The position numbers and the translations under genes were made by a program. From Antedon mediterranea (lineage: Eukaryota; Echinodermata; Crinoidea; Comatulida; Antedonidae), in assembly GCF_964355755.1 (NCBI RefSeq), contig NC_092675.1:19110912-19174911 (forward strand): a DNA stretch of 64,000 bases, written 5' to 3'. Shown here one piece after another: positions 40,916-52,805 of this stretch. Positions within the stretch are counted from its first letter, which is position 1, and each line of letters starts with the position of its first letter. A model generated the notes under the pieces. It had not been told where the DNA came from, did no database searches, and saw nothing but the letters and a program-made list of their open reading frames with translations.

Positions 40916-40939
40916 CTCAGAAAGCTTCTCTATTGGTCA

Positions 40940-42728
40940 AATGAATCAGGTGCCGTTTTCGGTCGCCTTGACTTGTATGGACTATACCATTATAAAAAGA
41001 TGGAAAAAATAGGGGTGCCCCATTTATTAATTTAGTGTGCTAATGTATTAAAATACTGCTGCTCTTGTTCTTTTGTTTAGCGCACTATGTTTCAGCAACA
41101 AAGTGAAAACAACTACGCCCTGCAGAATTAATTGCAGTTTACAAGTTAATACACATGGCTCTTTATTTCTATATCATTTTTAGGTATCCTTCCTTAATAA
41201 TAATATGGATATTAGGTGGATTCCTTAGGAAGGATATTGAATAATTATTACGGATTTATAGATATAGAAAGTATATAAAGAAATTAGCTTTTATTCCAGT
41301 TACAAAAAAAAAATTATCTAGCGATAACACAGTAGCACATGTAATAAAGATGGCAGTAGTACTTTTAATCAAATCTATCACATAGATTGTTAGGTACAAA
41401 TAAACTTTATAATTATGTCAATGAATCTGTACCATTTTGTTCAAAAACACAGAACGTCTTTTAAACGTAATCGAATTGCGTGTTTTTAGGTTTGGTTTTT
41501 CTAAAACGTTTTAAACGTTTCTGTAATTGAACAACGTATACCGAGTCCGTCAGACCAATTATGTTTTCGAAAGTCAATCAATTTCTTTTTTTTTTATACA
41601 GTTATGTCAATGAATCTTCAATTATGCTCGGCTACCGATTCCAGGTTCTTAGGTTCAAATCCATGTTGTTAGAAATTATCCCTTTCCTCACAAATAAAAA
41701 TACTTATCTACCGATGTATTTGGCCGATTAGAATGTCTTGTACAACGTACAACATCGGCCCCTCTTATAAGAACTTTCTATTCCACAAACGAATGATTTT
41801 TTCTTGGTGTAAAGGAAGATAAGAAATTACAGTAGTTCGTTTACCATTTTGTTAACAATTTTAATTGCGAGTAAGGCGGTGGTAGGTCCAGTGAAGAGGC
41901 ATTTGTTAACATGTCTTTTACATATTTCATAACATTAGGCCTAGAGTGTAGGTAATTTAACCGATTGTAATGTAGGCCCTATTTAAGTTGTTTTGTAGTT
42001 TGACATGTTTTAATTCCGATTGTATTGTATTGTAGTTTTTAATATGTTTTGATTACGATTGATTGTACTATAGTATTTAGTTTAGTTGTAGGCCTATTGT
42101 AGTTTAACCATGGTTTAACAGGTTTCAAATGCCAGATGCGGGCAACAAATTTCTATTGATCATACATATCATTCCAATAATTATCGATCTATAGTTTCCC
42201 TATGTTTCATAATTTTTTGGGATTGTATTTGTGTTTTTTGTTATGTTACGTCACCAGCACCAGCTTGTTGAAAATAAGCACTTTCTTATCAGTGGTGGGT
42301 GGGGGGGGGGGGATAGTTCAAATTACACTTATTATATAGTAATATTGTTTGTTACACAGTCTTGGCATTCCGTAACACAGTATGTGCGGCTTGCTAGTTT
42401 TGTTCTGTATTGTTCCTTGTTGTAGTTTGTACTGTAGGTTAAATAACTGAATACTATTGTCTTCCCATTCAATAGACACCAGGCTTCTCTACATGAAACA
42501 TAATACACTACGTTGTTGTTGTTCCGTCTTACGCTTTCCACAATTTGTTTCCATTTTTTTCTGTTTATGGCAGGATGGTTTGTTACACCCCTATAATAAT
42601 GGTATAGTCGAGGTGGCCGAAAACGTAGAGGGCGTGCCGTATTATTTATAAAATTTATAGTCGAGAGATACCGAAGGGGAGAGAGGGTTACAGCTGACTA
42701 ATCCGCTAGAGGCCTACCTACTACAGAA
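40940..42728. other. Intergenic region between divergent genes
   Basis: Separates the leftward Death/UBAN gene from the rightward membrane-protein gene. It has a G-homopolymer at about 42301-42312 and AT-rich filler. No gene supported. Confidence 0.45.
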
Positions 42729-44175
42729 ATGGCTGTTCCAAAATCGATCAGGAATTTCCCGACGAAGGAAACATTGGATGATATCAACTATGTTTATCTT
42801 CCAATCGTAGGAGTAGTTAGCCACATGTCGTTTTCTGTACATATACTTAATAGAGAATTTTTACCAGCGTAAGTAGGCGCGGCCTAAAATAAAATAAACC
42901 TAGGTAGGCCCCTCTAGGCTAGGTAGGCTTACTAGCTAGGCTACGCTAGCTAGAGTAGGGTCTAGGCTAGTCCTAGGCTAGCTACTAACTATTCTCTATA
43001 GACTATTGAGTATTTTGGTACGGTTTGCATAACATTAACAGAAAGAGATGGCCCTAGTCTAATAAATAGAGGCTCTATCTTGGCCGGCCTACTCTACTAT
43101 TAATTTATTGATATATTGTTAATAAATAACGGAAGAAAAAAAGCCTTTTATTTTAAGGCTGTGTGTTTGAAAAAAATATTAAATTTATATCTGCCTGCCT
43201 AAATGAATATGTTAAAGACCCCTTCCCTGCAATTTTGGACGTTTTTTGGAAAATAATACATATATATCACTTTAAAAACATTAAACCATGTCATTCCTTG
43301 TCTTAAATGTACGTTTTATGGTAAATTATGATAAAAAGTGAGAAACAATGCACTACCTAAGTAGCTCGCGGCGATCGACCTCTCGTGGACGGTCTCAGGC
43401 CTAGCCTAGCTAGGCTTAGTTTTGTAGGCCTAGCTGGTAAACATCGGTAACGTACAAACATCGTACGCTAGCTATATACCTAGCCTGACGTTGTATAGTT
43501 GCTGCATTAATTGTCTTTCTATTTTTGCCAGACTCCGTTGATACAAATTGGGGAAAACCCGGTATTTTCGCTGAAAAGTTAGGAGTCTTCCATTTGTTTT
43601 GGCTTCACGATCGATCGAAAAGTGGGCGAATTACAGGTGAAAAACAAAAATATCAATCCGCGCGCAATGCATTTTGGGATTTATAGCGGGCCGCTATAAT
43701 TATTAAAATCGATTTATTTTTCACATTTTTAACCGTTTAAAGACGAAAAAAGTTATCGCAATAGGACCATATAGTATTATTTTTACATTAAATATAGTTT
43801 GTGATCTTAAATTAGATCTAAAAAACGTAGGGAATGGGGCTTTAACATTAACACTATTTTGTTTTTACTTGCAGAGTTTTTCCAACATGGCACTTCGGCA
43901 TTGCAAATGCACTTCTGTTCAATTCTCACCTAGGCGTTGGTCTTTACCTTTACAACAGGAAGTGTTTCAAAGCAGCACCGTACACTTATCGTTTACTTTG
44001 GAGTGTTTATGGGAGCGCAATGTTTAATTTTGGAACCATTCTAATCTGCGGCACCGTCCGTCAGTTATTAATAACAGACAAATTGATTAGTGTTTTATAT
44101 GCTGTTTCATCTAGCCTATGCTACATGGCTGTAGCTAAGCAGTTCTTTGATTTTATAGATACACGATACAGATGA
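42729..44175 (+). CDS. Small multi-pass membrane protein, function unknown
   Basis: Two exons, 42729-42868 (ATG in GAAATGG context; donor GTAAGT) and 43875-44175 (acceptor TTGCAG; stop TGA), join in phase to give 146 codons. There are about four hydrophobic segments: residues about 21-40 (YVYLPIVGVVSHMSFSVHIL), 55-73 (FGIANALLFNSHLGVGLYL), 88-106 (LLWSVYGSAMFNFGTILIC) and 118-137. There is no signal peptide, and the C-terminus is short and charged (FIDTRYR). I do not recognise the family. Codon structure, clean splice sites and a full membrane layout make it a real gene. Its single 1-kb intron is largely filled by a TIR element. Confidence 0.82.
42890..42990. repeat. CTAGGC/TAGGCT-rich low-complexity tract
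   Basis: Dense overlapping CTAGG, TAGGC and CTAGC words just inside the intron of the membrane-protein gene. A similar tract lies at 20760-20885 inside the Harbinger element, and a shorter one at 43393-43440. Confidence 0.7.
43212..43845. mobile_element. TIR element in the intron (TTAAAGnCCCnTTCCCT ends)
   Basis: Left end TTAAAGACCCCTTCCCTGC and inverse right end reading TTAAAGCCCCATTCCCTACG in the outward sense. About 634 bp, no coding capacity, contains AT-rich and CG-containing middle. TTA/TAA at the borders is compatible with a TWA target. Confidence 0.7.
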
Positions 44176-44343
44176 AGTACCACTGGTAATGGCATGAATG
44201 GAGCAAATCAAAATAAGCAATTGGCTTCCCTTCTTTAGTTGTGGTTTTGATATGGTGTAGTTGATTGGCCATCATAGGGTTTTTTGGTTTAGAAATCATA
44301 GTAAAGATAACTCAGTTTTGATGATGAAGATATATAATAATAT

Positions 44344-44432
44344 TACATAATATTGTGTGCAGATGGCCAGATGGAGGGGGATTGCCAATAACCACACTAA
44401 CACTAAGAACACACAATAACACACAATATTAT
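44344..44432. repeat. Small inverted repeat
   Basis: ACATAATATTGTGTG near 44345 and CACACAATATTATGT near 44418 are inverse 15-mers about 60 bp apart, downstream of the membrane-protein gene. Confidence 0.6.
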
Positions 44433-44476
44433 GTCATGAGCAAGTTGATCATGATCAAGTGTGAACATGATGCTTC

Positions 44477-44885
44477 AACTTGGCACAAATATACAGTAGA
44501 ATGATGAACATGTCTCTAGTACAATTTCAAGAACTAGGCTTATTTTTTGTATGCTATAATTAAAATATTAGTTAAAATGATAACATACTGCAAAAATGTG
44601 TGAATAGTGTAATGAAACAAAAAAACTAAATACAGTAGTAGTAGATAAACTGTAATATCATATTTTCCATATTATTATTATTATTAACTTGGCACAAATA
44701 TACCATGATGAGCATGACTGTGACTGTGACAATTTCAAGCACTAGGCTTTCTTTTTAAGCTACATTAAAATATTATTAGTTAAAATGATAACATTCTGCA
44801 CAAATTTGTAAATACTGTATAATAAAAAAAATGAATTAAATAGTAGCAATATCATATTTTCCATATTTATTATTACCTTATTAAT
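44477..44885. repeat. Tandem duplication of about 210 bp
   Basis: Two copies share cttggcacaaatata, caatttcaag, actaggct, ttagttaaaatgataacat and atcatattttccatatt. Non-coding. Confidence 0.8.
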
Positions 44886-45059
44886 AATAAGACTTCAACA
44901 GTAAAGTATGTTAATTTTAATCTATTTTCTAATACCTAAAACTAACTCGCATTATTACTGTGTAAGTAAGTGTCGTAAGTAAGAAACCTCTGCAATATAA
45001 TGATTAAAAATATATAAAGGTTGCTATTGTTTGAAAATATTGTAATACTGTACTGTATA

Positions 45060-45480
45060 ATGTGCGAGGGTTTTAGCTGTATTGAGACTACTCGCTAGGT
45101 TGCAATATCAGAGTTATTTATTCTGATTCGTGCTTAATAATATTACTACAGATCAACAGATAATACACAGGAGTATACAGGAACAGAGGATAAATGATGC
45201 TGTAATCGAGTTGTGTCTCTGTAGGTGTGCTTCTGAGGAAGTGTTGTAGGTGTTTGCTTGAAGAAGTGTCTGTGAGGTGTGTCTGGGTTCTGCTGAGACT
45301 GGGGGTATCGGCTTATGTTGATTAGTATATGTCATCATCATCTCAACTATTGGTCCTAAGTTGTACCAGATACTTTTTTTGGGAGGGTTCTGAAGGTATT
45401 ACAATGATGGATATGGTCGTCAAATCTGTGCCTAACATGTGTCAATCTCTAATTGTTTCACGATGTGAAAGTTCTGTTTT
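45060..45480 (-). mobile_element. LTR-like repeat, copy 1 (minus orientation)
   Basis: Inverse of the segment near 48757-49195. Shared blocks include gagattgacac, cttaggaccaat, acccagacacacctcacag, a run of cttc..agaagca units, an AATAAA signal and gcgagtag. A promoter-to-polyA layout without coding sequence suggests a solo LTR relic. The exact ends are not defined. Confidence 0.6.
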
Positions 45481-48400
45481 TTTAGGGAGGTAAATAGTCT
45501 TAACAAAAACATCTGGTCAATTTCTTACTGGGCGTTTCAAGGGCAAATTGGTGAAAAGATTATAACTAATTATTACATTACAATATTTATTAATACACTT
45601 ATTAAAGTCAAAAAACTTCACGCTTATACATCTTTTATTAATAGGAGTTGATCTGCTGTAGTCCAGAATGCAAAATTGTGTAAAAATAGGATAACTATCA
45701 ATGAAAAGGTAATACAACATTTAGCAGAAATTAAGCATTGCTAAAAGAAAAGAGCAGTTAACAGCACTATCGTGATAAAACAGTTTTAGCAGAATAAGCA
45801 AAAATAGCAAAGAAGCATGAGCATACAAATTAGCCGAGAGCTGGAAAGCAAAGGAGTGCAATAAATTATAGGCCTCAGTTTTTGGGTGTAGAATCGCAAT
45901 ACTGAGCTGTGTGTAAATTAGCAATGATGCTGACATAGAAATCATCCTACTAAGCAAAACAACGAAATATAGCTTCAGCAGATAGAAATAACATTAACAG
46001 TTCTAATAAAGCGCAGAAAAACAATATATGAAATATAAAACATGTCTATCAAGCAAAATTAGCTAAATATGCTATAGATATTCTGTTTCTTTTTGTGTGT
46101 TTGTGTGGTAAAACTGTGCCTTAAATGTAGTATTAAAATGTGCCTCGTGCCCGCAACGTTTGTTGCAATGACTGGATTTTACCAGAAACCAGAAATTCAT
46201 TAGATTATTGAACAAAAAAGATTGCAGTCCAGCAGGTGGTAAGCGCCACACTTTCCGTAATGTACTGTACTTAATCACTCGCATTATACAATAACTTAAT
46301 TATATCGTTCAGTTGTTGCCTATTTTTAGAAGAACTTGGAATTTCCCAGAGATGACGCCATTTTTACTGTACAATAAAATCGAACTACCAATAAAAGACC
46401 TAACCACAATTCTGTAGTCGCGAAGAATCAAGAGAAGTCTAGAAATGGAAATATTAGACCTAGGTCCTAGTAGACCTAATTATAAAAATAATCTAAAATA
46501 GTTTTTAAACTTAACGTAATTTGGTATAAAGCACAAACTTGTTATAAAAATACTTCTATTTGTCAACCGCAAGATTTTGAAAAAAAAAATCAGCTGCATT
46601 TCCAAATACGATGATATAAAACTCTTGGATAAGGTATAAATTACTGAAAAAATGACAATGCTGTGGATATCAGTGCTTGGATTTCAATGGAGTATCAACA
46701 AAATGATAAAGTCAACAAATTATCAGAGCCTTTTGGCCTGGATATTATAGATACATATCATCGGAGTTTTTTTGCCAAAGTTTGTTAAACAATAAATAGA
46801 ATGTCGCATGGCTTTGCAGGCCAAGAAACCATTTGTTTTTAATCATATTCTCGTAATAACTATAAAAGATATACGGTAGATATCGTATAGGCCTATTGCA
46901 TTTTTTTTTTTACATTTAGGCATATACAATATTTTAGACAAAAAATGTAGAATTATTCATCCGATTCTGAACCCGTTATTTTATCATTGATTATAGTTTA
47001 CAGTTATAAAGTACACAAAAATGAATTAGTAGAAGCCTATTTCCAAAATTAGGGTAGCCGATTTGGACGTTGGTTGATATTTAATGAATGATCATCGTCA
47101 TACAATGCACTTGTCGCACAATTTAATAGGAGAGACAACTTTAAAGTTGTATGGAAATAAAATGAAATGTATTATGTACATTTTTAGTCTCTACAGCTCA
47201 TTGTCGGTCGGTTGGTCGGTCGGTCAGTTGGTCGGTAAACACTAACTCAAATTTGAGCATGCGACTGCAGCCATGTATATGGCCTTGTTTTATTACAGCT
47301 GCTAATGAGAGAATTGGTTGGTGATGACAATGAATCTGTCTATTTATTATAACACACATCATTTTCTAATGATAAAATCAGATCATCAAAATGTTTAATA
47401 AATGTTTTTCTGTAACGGTGCGGCGCTATAGGCATATATGATATTTTAAATCTTTATAGTAAAAACAATATTTCTGTAAAAATGTTTAATAGATAATTTG
47501 AAATAAAACTAATAAACAAACACAATACGTTTTTGAAAATATAACTTTAAAACAACTTACCGAAAATAACTGAATTAGAGAAATAGAATGGGATTTAATG
47601 TTTGCGAATACCATAATGTATAAACAGATAATGGTGTTTGCCATGTAGTTTCATAATTGGCCTAGATGACGAATTGGAAATTCCAGAAAGTTAATCTAAC
47701 AAACAAATTAGTAATGATCCAATCATATCCACTTTCGTTGTAATACGATGTATGGCATCCATTGTTATACTTGCTGGTATTTATGATTTTTGATAGATTT
47801 TTTTTAGATTAAGAAATTATAGTTATTGACGATAAATTAAAAAAGAAGAATTGATTACTTTATTAAATATTGTGTGTGTTAGTAGGCCTACATTATGCAC
47901 ATGAGCAGCAATAATGTACGATACAAAATCTCTTATTATAAAATGGATTTTTCTACATCTAATATTACCACTTAATTTGACAAAATTATTTTGATTACAT
48001 TTTAAGCTTTGCTTCGTTGTCAATCCAATGAAAATACAGTATTTTAATTAGGAGGAAACGAAACTCGTAAACTGATCTAAACAGTTGTTTGTTTTGTTCC
48101 TCAATTAAGGCCCATCTATTTATAGATTATTTAGCGTCTATTTTTACTTATATTTTTTATTTATTTATAATAAAAATACAGCCAATTACAAAACGACAGT
48201 CAAGGACTGAAATGTATTGCATTACAAATAGGCCCCTATATAAAAATTGGATAAAATAGCTATAAAAAATAAAACTATCCTATTAAAATTAAATATCGTA
48301 CCATGCATTAAGAAAACAAACATCAAAACATGCACATAACAGACATAATAATAAATATTATCCATGCATGGATGATCATCACGATAAAATTCATCGGATG

Positions 48401-48600
48401 CGAGATGCCCTATTTGTTTAAAGGTAAAAAACGCAATTGTATTAATTATCAATGAGCATGGTATCATTCACTAGTGGCCGTTTTGATTGAATTAATTAAT
48501 TATTCATAAATAAATGTATACCCATAAATGAACAAATGCACTCGACAAGAGATGATGGATGCAAAGTGTAATATAATGATATACATTTATAATTAAGAAA
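45481..48600. other. Gene-poor stretch
   Basis: AT-rich with a short GGTC/GGTT simple repeat at 47203-47237. Short open frames have no splice or motif support. I see no gene. Confidence 0.45.
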
Positions 48601-48756
48601 TCAACCTTTGTATTAGATTTCAACTAAGTTCACGAACTTGGCCCAGAAAGTCCAGAGGAGAGTTTGTCCAGATGTTTTAAAAGTATATTTAGTGTATAAT
48701 TTGAACCCCTAAACAAAACACTTAGCTTAACCTTCTGACCTCTCCCGTCGTTAAAC

Positions 48757-49195
48757 CAGGAGAGATTGACACTATTTAAGTACAGATTTGACAGTGTTAT
48801 CCATCATTGAAATACTATACCATTAATCACTCCCACCTAAACACCCTGGATAACTTAGGACCAATCAGTAACCTCTAAAATTACGTAATTGACATATGCT
48901 AATGAACTGATCCAATATACCCCCAAGTTTCAAAAGAGCCCAGACACACCTCACAGCCACTTCTCCAGAAGCAGACCTACGCACCTCACAGCCACTTCTC
49001 CAGAAGCAGACCTACACTCATATCTCACCGACAGCATCACTGATCCTCCGTTCCTTATACTTATAGTTGTATATTGTACTGTATCATTATTTAGTATAAT
49101 TATAACGTATTATTGAATAAACAATATATGTGTTACTACAGTTAAGCGAGTAAGAGTTTTCATTACAAGTCAGAAACCTCATAACACTATATTAC
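48757..49195 (+). mobile_element. LTR-like repeat, copy 2 (plus orientation)
   Basis: Direct-strand relative of copy 1 at 45060-45480. It contains a 36-bp internal duplication (cacctcacagccacttctcc at about 48947 and 48982), AATAAA near 49115 and gcgagtaagag near the end. The 5' limit may lie further left (to about 48610). The open frame 48889-49116 is a chance reading of it. Confidence 0.6.
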
Positions 49196-49309
49196 AAAAG
49201 GAACAATTTTTGTATGTTAATGACTTTTAATTGCTAAAATGACAGTTTACTTGTATCTTGTAATGATTTAATTGTTTGTTGTTTCTGTTAATCTGTATAG
49301 CTCTTTTAT

Positions 49310-49395
49310 CATCTGGAAAGGTGCTTTATAAATAATGAATAATAGTAATGATAATAATTTTAATAATAATTTTAATAATAATAATAACATGACAC
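49310..49395 (+). repeat. LINE-type 3' tail
   Basis: tcatctggaaaggtgctttataaataatgaataat followed by TAATAATAAT repeats. Resembles the tail at 35080-35160. Confidence 0.45.
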
Positions 49396-49796
49396 CCTTA
49401 ACGATGTATTATCCCCCTGAAAAAATAATTCTTAGTTAACACAATTTTTATAGATATACATATGCAATTTTAATAATTTTAACACAATAGTTATCCACTT
49501 TGACCAAAAAATAGATCGAAAAAAATGTATTTACATGAAAAAACTGTATTTTATAGCCAAATAGGTTTCGTTGAATTTACCCATTTATTTTGCCATTTTA
49601 AAGGCCTAAGTGAAAACATTTTTTTTTTCATTTTTTTTCTACAGAAATGATTAACTTCCTTAAAACTACAAAATAACATACCGTATTCAAAGTCTGATTT
49701 AATTAATCCTACTTTGTCATGTTTTTGGGGGACAATACATCTTTAATGTTCAAATCTGTAGAAATTCATAATCCACTATAGGCCTAATATCGTATC

Positions 49797-50470
49797 CGGA
49801 TATTCACCCCCTGACATTTACCCCCCGGAAAACTACCCCCCCCCCCCGGACAACCACCACCTGGACCACTACCCCCTTAGGACAACTACCCCTTTAGGAC
49901 AACTACCCCCCGGACAAATACCCCCCGGACAACTACCCCCTTAGGAAACAACCCCCTTAGGACAACTACCCCCTGGACAACTACCCCCCGGACAATTACC
50001 CCCTAGGAACAATTACCCCCTAGGAACAATTACCCCCCGGACAATTACCCCCCCCCCCCCCGGGTAATTACCCCGCGGACAACTACCTCTGACACAATAC
50101 TCCCCGTAGGACAACTACTTCCTGGACAATACTCCGAGGGCAAATAATCTTTTAGGACAACTACCTCCGTAGGACAACTAACCCCTGGACAACTACCCCC
50201 CGGACAATTACCCCCTAGGAACAATTACCCCCTGACAATTACCCCCGGAGAATTACCCCTCCCCCGGGTAATTACCCCGCGGACAACTACCTCTGACACA
50301 ATACTCCCCGTAGGACAACTACCTCCTGGACCTGGACAATACTCCGAGGGCAAATAATCTTTTAGGACAACTACCTCCGTAGGACAACTAACCCCTGGAC
50401 AACTACCACCCAGACAACTATCCCTTTAGAACAACTACCCCCCGGACGGACAACTACCACCCAGACCATT
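49797..50470. repeat. C-rich minisatellite (GGACAACTACCCCC units)
   Basis: About 40 imperfect units of 13-16 bp (ggacaactaccccc, taggacaactaccccc, ggacaattaccccc). It contains higher-order duplication: the block from about 50060 to 50200 recurs at about 50270-50415. C-homopolymers reach more than 10. Non-coding. Confidence 0.92.
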
Positions 50471-51087
50471 CAACAACCTGACTCTGCAACAGTGTATAAT
50501 AGGAATTAATAACTATATTTTAATTCGTTACTTTGACGAATTACTATTCATTATTGTAAACAAAAGTAAAAGATTGAACATAAATATAGCCTGGTATAAA
50601 CTGAAGATTGTCACACATGATCATAGGATAGTCGAACGTATTATATAGTACTCCCTATTTACTGTAAAGACTGGGTTCGCTAATAATAATAATAATTTTT
50701 GCGTCAGGACAATGCTTCGATAACCACTGGTCTTAAAAGAATTAATTTTTGTCTAAAATTTGTCATATATGTATTTTTGTACACTTGAAGAATAATATCA
50801 CTTTTGATATTTGACCTCAATGTTCACTCACCGAATAAACGGCGATCTTTAAATAAATTCCCCTCAAATAAACGGTGACCATGTCACTCCCATGAAACAT
50901 CATATGGAATAATCGGCGTCTATTTCCATTAGATTATACCCCCTCCCAATGAATAAACAACTTTCTTCCAATAAATGTCCACCTAAAAACCACCTAAACA
51001 ATAAACAGCCCAGGCCGTTTTTTCAATAAATACGGTACTTTAAATCTAGCACATCTAGCGTGCTGTTAAACAGAATAATCGGTTAAA

Positions 51088-51492
51088 ACGGGTGTTTCGA
51101 AACTAGAGACCCGAGACCAGAGACCAGATACCCAATACGAAAAGGGAGACCTAAATATACGAAAAGGGAGACCCACGTACGAAAAGGGAGACCCCACTAT
51201 ACGAAAAGGGAGACCCCACTATACGAAAAGGGAGACCCTAATATACGAAAAGGGAGACCTAAATAAAAGGGAGACCCAAATATACGAAAAGGGAAACCCA
51301 AATATACAAAATGGGAGACCCAAATATACGAAAAGGAAGACCCACTATAAGAAAAGGGAGACCCCCACTATACGAAAAGAGAGACCACACTATACGAAAA
51401 GGGAGACCCTAATATACGAAAAGGGAGACCCTTTTCGTATTGGGTCTCGTGTCAGGTCTCTGGTCTCGGGTCTCTAGTTTCGAAACACCCGT
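51088..51492. mobile_element. Foldback element with internal 20-bp minisatellite
   Basis: Perfect 38-bp inverted ends (51088-51125 and 51455-51492) start ACGGGTGTTTCGAAACTAG. Between them are about 14 units of tatacgaaaagggagaccc at about 20 bp. The right end adds the inverse ..cttttcgtattgggtctc, extending the fold. No coding capacity, superfamily not assigned. Confidence 0.88.
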
Positions 51493-51552
51493 AAAAAACA
51501 GATTATTTCATTTTTACAGAAACCGGTCATATATATTTGTCTACTTTTGGAT

Positions 51553-51755
51553 TGGGGGGGGGGGGGGGTAGTTGACCGGGGGGGGGGGTAGTTGACCGGG
51601 GGTAGTTACCCGGGGGGTAGTTATCCTAAGGGGGTAGTTGTCCTAAGGGGGTGGTTGTCGGGGGGGTAGTTGTACGGGGGGTTGTTATCCTAAGGGGGTA
51701 GTTGTCCTAAGAGGGTAGTTGTCCGGAGGATCCGGGGGGTAACTGTCTAGGGGAT
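51553..51755. repeat. G-rich minisatellite, inverse of the array at 49.8 kb
   Basis: Units such as gggggtagttgtcctaa are the inverse of the C-rich units 1.1 kb to the left. G-runs of 10-15 at about 51556-51570 and 51581-51590 have strong G-quadruplex potential. Confidence 0.9.
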
Positions 51756-52090
51756 AGGTGTCCTAGAACCGCCTAATATGTACAAAAACTCAACGTTAAT
51801 GTATAGAAACAAAATTATAGGTCTGCAAATATTCAAATCATTCCACCTAATTTTAAATATACACGGGATTTTTTCCAACATAATGTTTTTAATATATAGC
51901 CTCACAGGCTGAAATAATCTGTTTTGCTTAAAAAAAAAACCCAACGATGTTCCGGGATGAAGACTGACACGGACGTGGTAGCTGTTTAATTGTTGTAGAT
52001 GACATGTTTCCACACGATTCTCTCTTATTTCAAATGAAATGTACAATATAATGAAATGAGTTACATTAAATGTAGGCTATTTGTGTTATG

Positions 52091-52163
52091 CTTTGAACAA
52101 TTTATGCAATTTGAAATTTCGCAATTTGAATCAAAATATAGATTCAAATTACGCAATCGTGTT
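52091..52163. mobile_element. Decayed end of the GTTATGCGCG element
   Basis: gttatgctttgaacaatttatgcaatttgaaatttcgc follows the terminal and subterminal order of the element at 14534-15391, with CG/TG changes. Only one end is present. Confidence 0.6.
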
Positions 52164-52309
52164 TTTTCAGTATTTAATAAAAGCAAAGTATAGGCCTATA
52201 GTAATCTGCTCTGTTACGTATAAAAAATGGAAGTAAAAGATTAACATGTTATTAAAATTGAGCAAAGATTTTCTTGATGTTGATTAAACTGATTTTTCTT
52301 AAAAAAAGG

Positions 52310-52500
52310 ATTTGCACATTTCCCTTTCCGGCACATTTAACGTCAAAACTATCGTTTTTACATAGGCCTAACGGCGTGATGTTTTACAAGTGAAATAGAT
52401 GTTTACAGATTTGCACATTTGAGGGTACCATGTGTGCATAAATGGTGTGTTTGCACATTTAAGGGCAAAATGTTTGCACAAATTTGACTTTTTGCACATC
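52310..52500. repeat. Dispersed TTTGCACATTT motifs
   Basis: TTTGCACATTT or close variants occur about five times in 190 bp, roughly 300-500 bp upstream of the DNAJB start. Could be a degenerate repeat; no function seen. Confidence 0.45.
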
Positions 52501-52805
52501 TCACGACAACAGACTCTTTCTAAAATCAACTCCATGGTGAACCCCGAATTAGTTCAAATAATATTATGGTAACGGGGTTTGTACGCTACTTTACATTATT
52601 ATTATAGAGACACGACAGAACAAACTCTGCTTATAAATGCACCAATAACTTGAGAAGAGAATAACATGATGACAGAGCTGGTGATTAAGAAATGTAAAAT
52701 ATTAGAAGGACTTTTTTTGTGTACAATACAAATGACAAATTGCGCATGCGCTAAAAAATCTTGAGGGCGTGATTCTTTATTCCGTCATCGTATTATAAAA
52801 TCAAC

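Noticed and set aside
48889-49116. 75-codon frame with repeated PHSHFSRS-type residues
   Set aside because: Reading of a 36-bp duplication inside the LTR-like repeat.
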